Below the pieces are notes generated by a model, which did no database searches, had not been told where the DNA came from, and worked only from the letters and a program-made list of their open reading frames with translations. The translations under genes and the position numbers were made by a program. This document shows positions 60,493 through 64,000 of a stretch of 64,000 nucleotides of DNA, piece after piece. How positions within the stretch are numbered: the stretch's first letter is position 1; the number at the start of each line of letters is the position of its first letter. The DNA lies in NCBI GenBank assembly GCA_014529385.2, contig CM043945.1, positions 4,250,312 to 4,314,311 of the forward strand. Reading direction: 5' to 3'. The DNA comes from Adiantum capillus-veneris (taxonomy: Eukaryota; Streptophyta; Polypodiopsida; Polypodiales; Pteridaceae).

Positions 60493-61005
60493 CTCAACAT
60501 ATCAATGAGTCTGATGTGAATTGTTCGACCAAGATGTAATGACTAGTTAACACATATGAAGACATCTGATAGCACTCTAACCAATCAGCACCTTGTGTCA
60601 GGTAAGAAATCATTGATACAAACTCAAAATAACTCCAATAAAATTGACAAAATCTCATACTTTAATTTTAAAGCCGAAACAAAAGAGAGGGAGTTCCCCT
60701 TTAGAGAGTATTGGTCTCCAAATAGGAAACCCTGGCGAATTTAGTTTATTTTATAAATCGAAATCAATTTGTACAACCTTCTAGTGGCATCCATAGAATC
60801 ATGAGACATAGGGTAATAGCATGTGAGTCTCCACCCAACCATCCCCTACATAGCCTTCCTTATAGGCCCCTTACCTATATGCCATATGGCCCTTAGCCAC
60901 CGTAGGACCTTTATCTTATACTACTCTCCCCTTTGAGAAGTGTTTTCGTCCTCAAAATCAAAAGTGGCATCTCCTCTTCAGAATACAACAATTTTCCCAA
61001 AACCC
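60493..61005 (-). repeat. Second copy of G-family LTR and internal tail
   Basis: Matches 51417-51930 with many substitutions and small indels. The LTR part is about 60493-60920; the internal tail (GAGGACGAAAACACTTCTC on the minus strand) continues to 61005, where LINE F sequence starts abruptly. Confidence 0.65.
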
Positions 61006-61314
61006 TTGGGCCCTACCTGGAACAAGAATACCTCGACCCACGATGGCCTATTGCCATGAGTCCTCAATAGTCATACATACACCTCCCTGGATGTCTCAAG
61101 GCCCAAAAGCAGCTGACCAAAAGATCTCATAGCGGCCACCTGGAATCTCACCGAAACGCGGAATGTGGCTCTCACAAAGATGGTGCTCCTAAAGCATAAG
61201 TATATCAATCATACTATATACAAGGCATCTCTAAAGCTCCTGATGCAAGCGACCCCTCTGACATTGAAATTGGGGTCCACCTAAACCCTGCACATTCCAC
61301 GAGACAATCCTCAT
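61006..61314 (-). pseudogene. LINE F copy 2 ORF2 endonuclease N-terminus
   Basis: ATG at 61314 reads MRIVSWNVQGLGGPQFQC, followed by IVGRGILVPGRAQG near the breakpoint. The WNVQGLGG start is the canonical APE endonuclease motif of plant L1 elements. Stops occur near 61210 and 61085. Confidence 0.75.
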
Positions 61315-61974
61315 GGGACCAGTGAGAAAAGACCGATGCTACAACAATAGCCAACCTCGGTATCGCATTAGATGTTGAGTAATCCGCATCCGAGCGACCC
61401 TAAGATAAGGCCCGAGCAGAGCATGTAGTCTGTAGGGCTACATCCTCTGTCCAAGAATCCTCATGTACATATACATAGCAAGTCGTACTCTGAGTATCGA
61501 CAAAGAAGTGAACAACAATGTGCCTACATCCAGCTGCATCCGATAACGTCATGTACTGAATTGGCTAGTGACCAAAGTGTCTATATCAACTCTATCACCC
61601 CCTAGTCCCCCATGTGGTGAGAGAGCTTGAGAGCCTGAACCTCAAGCTAGTCCATCACTATATCTATAGTCCACTCAATTTGATCGCTAACACAAAGTGG
61701 GAAGGAGAAACCAATCGCTATGTCCAAGGCCTCTGCCCCTCTAGCTACTAGAAACAATATATGGACTCTGAACCAAGCCACCTCAAGGTCGAGAGAAGAG
61801 TTGTCAAGGTATTGTGGAGTCGTAGTCGAAGAAGCCCCACCAACGACCAATGTCAAAATTGGTCATCCCACCAGAGACTGTCGAAAAAGGCACCACCAGG
61901 GGCGTTCGCAAGTATGACCACTCCTCCAGTGCCAAGTGGCTTATGGAAAATGCACGATCAAGAGACCTTTGAGC

Positions 61975-62197
61975 TGTCGATCAAGGACCTATATACCTTC
62001 ATAAGTTCAGAATAGTCTGAACTCACGAATTATAAGAGGGAATAAACCACTCATACAACTATAAAAGCAAGGGACCAAGAAAAGAAAAGAAAAACAAAAA
62101 CAAACAAACAAAACAAACTAAATCACTTTGTTTGCTACAAAACAAAACTAAATAAAACAAAACATTATTAACTTAAAAATGTCGATCAAGGACCTAT
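61975..62197. mobile_element. SINE-like 188-bp insertion with 18-bp target duplication
   Basis: TGTCGATCAAGGACCTAT occurs at 61975-61992 and 62180-62197 (the first T may belong to the insert). Between them, 61993-62180 matches the repeat at 50230-50426: it starts ATACCTTCATAAGTTC, has an A/C-rich middle and ends ACTTAAAAAT. Target duplications of this length are typical of non-LTR retroposition. No clear pol III A/B boxes were found. Confidence 0.75.
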
Positions 62198-62249
62198 CCC
62201 AACTGGGGGAGTAGCGAGAGGCGGTAGTCAGAGGGACTTTGGGGAGGGC

Positions 62250-62267
62250 GGGGGGGGGGGGGGGGGG
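62250..62267. repeat. Homopolymer G run (18 bases)
   Basis: A run of Gs following a G-rich stretch; probably a slippage tract and a likely site of sequencing error. Confidence 0.9.
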
Positions 62268-62753
62268 TAAGCTATCGGTGGCAAAGTTGAGGTGGAAGGG
62301 GTGTCCATCGACTCATCCTACTGTAGAGAGTCAAAACGGTGCCCTATGGGAACCCACTGTTGCTGGCCTCGTGCAGGCCGACCACCAGGGGCATTGAACT
62401 GGCATGGTGGCCCTTGGCAACGCTGACCACAAACCTATTGTCAAACCTCCTTTACCTGAGAACCTGTCTCAAGGGAGGTACCTGCATATGCTCCCTGTGT
62501 CTTTGACTATTGAGCATGGCCAGCCTTAGTAGACTAGGTCTATGGCACTGGTCGGTCCCTCCTCTGTAAATAGACGCTCGCAAGATGCTCCATCTCTCTA
62601 CGCACTTATTCGGAAGTCCTGAATACTTTACATTCTGACGGAGTCAACCATTGCTCACCTGCAGTAGTGAAACAACCTTCGGGAGGGTGTAGGTGTCTCA
62701 AACAAAAATGCATATTAAAGGTATGCTTGCTACCTTGGTAGCAACGAAAGCTG

Positions 62754-63470
62754 TCATGCGTGGTGTCTCCAAGACAGTCCCAATCTCGAGTCTATCTTGG
62801 AAAGTAGCGGGAGATACTCTTTTCCCAAGCCAGGGAAACAAACTGAAATGGGTAGGTTTGCCTCCTCGACAAGAGCATCAATAGCTAGATCAAAGCCATG
62901 GTGCCACTGTGGAAAATAAGCTTTGGCTTCTTGGATAGTCATGGGGCTCATTGCAATGACCTTGGACGCCATCTCAAAAATCTCAAACTCTATCTGGCAG
63001 TACCCACACTCAAGAAGCTGAACATTTATGATGTTTTAAACCTCTACTAAAAGGCGGGCCAGGAAGAGATCACACAACTCCCCTCTGCTAGGTCCAGTGC
63101 TTATGATCTTGCAAATAACAGAGGTAGCCTGAAGGTGCGCTACCTCTTCCTCTAAGCTCGCTTGCTCTGTTGGCGAAAGAGCAAGTCCGATGGTGGGATC
63201 TACGGAGTCAAGCCAGGGGGCTTCAGTCAAGTCCCTTTGTGGCAGAGTAGAAACCTCCATCTCTGTCTGTTGTTGTGATGACGAGCGACGAAAGGAAGCA
63301 AACAAGGTAGGAAGGTCGGAAGGCGGATGCGAGAACTCGGGCTCCTCCAATGGAGAAGAGCATGAGCAGCACGTGGAGAGTGGGAACAGGACAACGGGCA
63401 TTGTGGGGTGGGCTAGAAAGTAAAGCAAAGAGGTGGGATAGGCTGAATTGTGGCAGACTGGAGGCTGCAC
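62754..63470 (-). pseudogene. LINE F copy 2 ORF1 (DUF4283-like RNA-binding region)
   Basis: After a Ser/Pro-rich N-terminus the minus strand reads TSVICKIISTGPSRGELCDL; a stop at about 63036 follows, and the next open stretch (62972-62754) gives MASKVIAMSPMTIQEAKAYF, WHHGFDLAIDALVEEANLPI and YLPLLSKIDSRLGL. This pattern is that of plant L1 ORF1 proteins with a DUF4283-type domain, unlike the coiled-coil/RRM ORF1 of the LINE at 10507. 61630-62750 holds the decayed remainder of ORF1. Confidence 0.6.
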
Positions 63471-64000
63471 TCAAGGCTGAGAACAGTGCGCAAGAGGGGG
63501 CTGAGCACCACAGAATGTTGGGGGCGGAGGGGGGTGAGGCTATGCGAGGGGAATGGAGCAGGCAATGGTGAGAAGGTTGCGGGTAACAAGAGCGAGCATG
63601 TAGTGATACACCCCAAGATTTGAATCTTGCTTCAAACAAAGGGTTCGAAAGGTAATACCAAGCGACCCCAAGTCCGAAGCATAAGAAGCCAAGAGAAAAA
63701 AAAAAAAGATCTGAGCAGAAACAAAAGAAAGAGGAGGCTGAGAGAGAAGCACAGAGGAAGCAGGAGACAAAGAGAAGGCAAAGGCAGCAAGAGGAGTGGG
63801 AAAGAGTAGAGGCTGAGAGAGCCCACCTTGCAAAGTTTTTTTCGACACACGAGAGGGTCCATAGGCGGAGGTGCTTATCCCTTCCAAATATTAGCCATGC
63901 TACATGGTTGGGCAAGGACCTCATACTATCACGCAAGAGCCACACGTAGGCATCACCATGGCCACCTAATTGATGCACCACGTCCTGGGAACGACGAGAG
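63471..64000. other. Probable 5' UTR of LINE F copy 2; purine-rich
   Basis: Upstream of ORF1 on the minus strand. AAG/GAGA-rich at 63680-63830 on the plus strand. Long frames here encode only Ser/Leu/Phe or Lys/Arg/Glu low complexity and are not supported as genes. Confidence 0.4.

Larger units (their letters stand above)
61006..63470 (-). mobile_element. LINE family F copy 2: ORF1 and start of ORF2
   Basis: The minus strand holds ORF1 (63470 downward) and the start of ORF2 (61314), then stops at 61006 inside the endonuclease, where the G-family fragment begins. 61006-61345 is homologous to 55750-56095 in copy 1. Losing the 3' part is the reverse of the usual 5' truncation of LINEs and implies rearrangement or deletion after insertion. 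Confidence 0.65.

Noticed and set aside
63640-63665. GGGTTCGAAAGG as a pol III B box or tRNA T-arm
   Set aside because: No cloverleaf or A box can be formed around it.
63223-63981. 252-codon minus-strand frame
   Set aside because: Low-complexity Ser/Leu/Phe/Cys composition overlapping LINE ORF1 in another frame; no domain and no context for a gene.

Overview
The window reads as nuclear DNA of a land plant. The evidence is a MIKC-type MADS-box gene with the canonical exon sizes and phases of that family, chromodomain-bearing Ty3/gypsy elements, Ty1/copia and L1-like retrotransposons, long (CT)n tracts and no compact bacterial-type genes. The unusual MADS C-terminus and the LINE type make me lean towards a fern or other non-seed plant, but the sequence alone does not settle this.

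Layout. 1-5.6 kb: a medium-copy non-coding repeat in direct and inverted copies, with a duplicated 3' end of the MADS gene inside it (2.4-4.05 kb). 6.8-10.18 kb: exons 2 to last of the MADS gene on the minus strand; exon 1 (the DNA-binding MADS domain) is not seen anywhere to the right. 10.4-23.4 kb: an L1-like LINE split by an 8,476-bp gypsy element (A, minus strand, 13308-21783) with a perfect 5-bp target duplication. 23.5-24.8 kb: three long CT/TTCC tracts. 25.0-31.8 kb: gypsy element B, same family as A but in opposite orientation, with RT and RNase H deleted so that protease runs in frame into integrase. 31.8-35.4 kb: a degenerate copia element. 36.8-39.3 kb: old gypsy and LTR remnants. 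40.4-50.0 kb: gypsy element C, interrupted by a solo LTR of the A/B family (44625-47353), which is itself interrupted by a solo LTR of another family (45599-46848); both carry 5-bp target duplications. 50-64 kb: a mosaic of SINE-like repeats, pieces of a gypsy family (G), a third gypsy element (E, minus strand) with its own 1.17-kb LTR and a 450-bp tandem duplication in pol, and two diverged 5' portions of a second LINE family.

Almost every recognisable coding sequence is a transposon open reading frame broken by stops or frameshifts. The only host-type gene is the MADS-box gene. If it is functional, its first intron exceeds 53 kb and contains all the nested elements; otherwise it is a 5'-truncated pseudogene. 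A and B, being head to head, form a large inverted repeat. The strongest observations are the MADS gene with its partial duplicate, the three-level nest, the RT-less protease-integrase fusion, the PIP-box-like motif and same-frame ORF1/ORF2 of the LINE, reading frames conserved inside the A/B LTR, and an 188-bp SINE-like insertion with an 18-bp target duplication.
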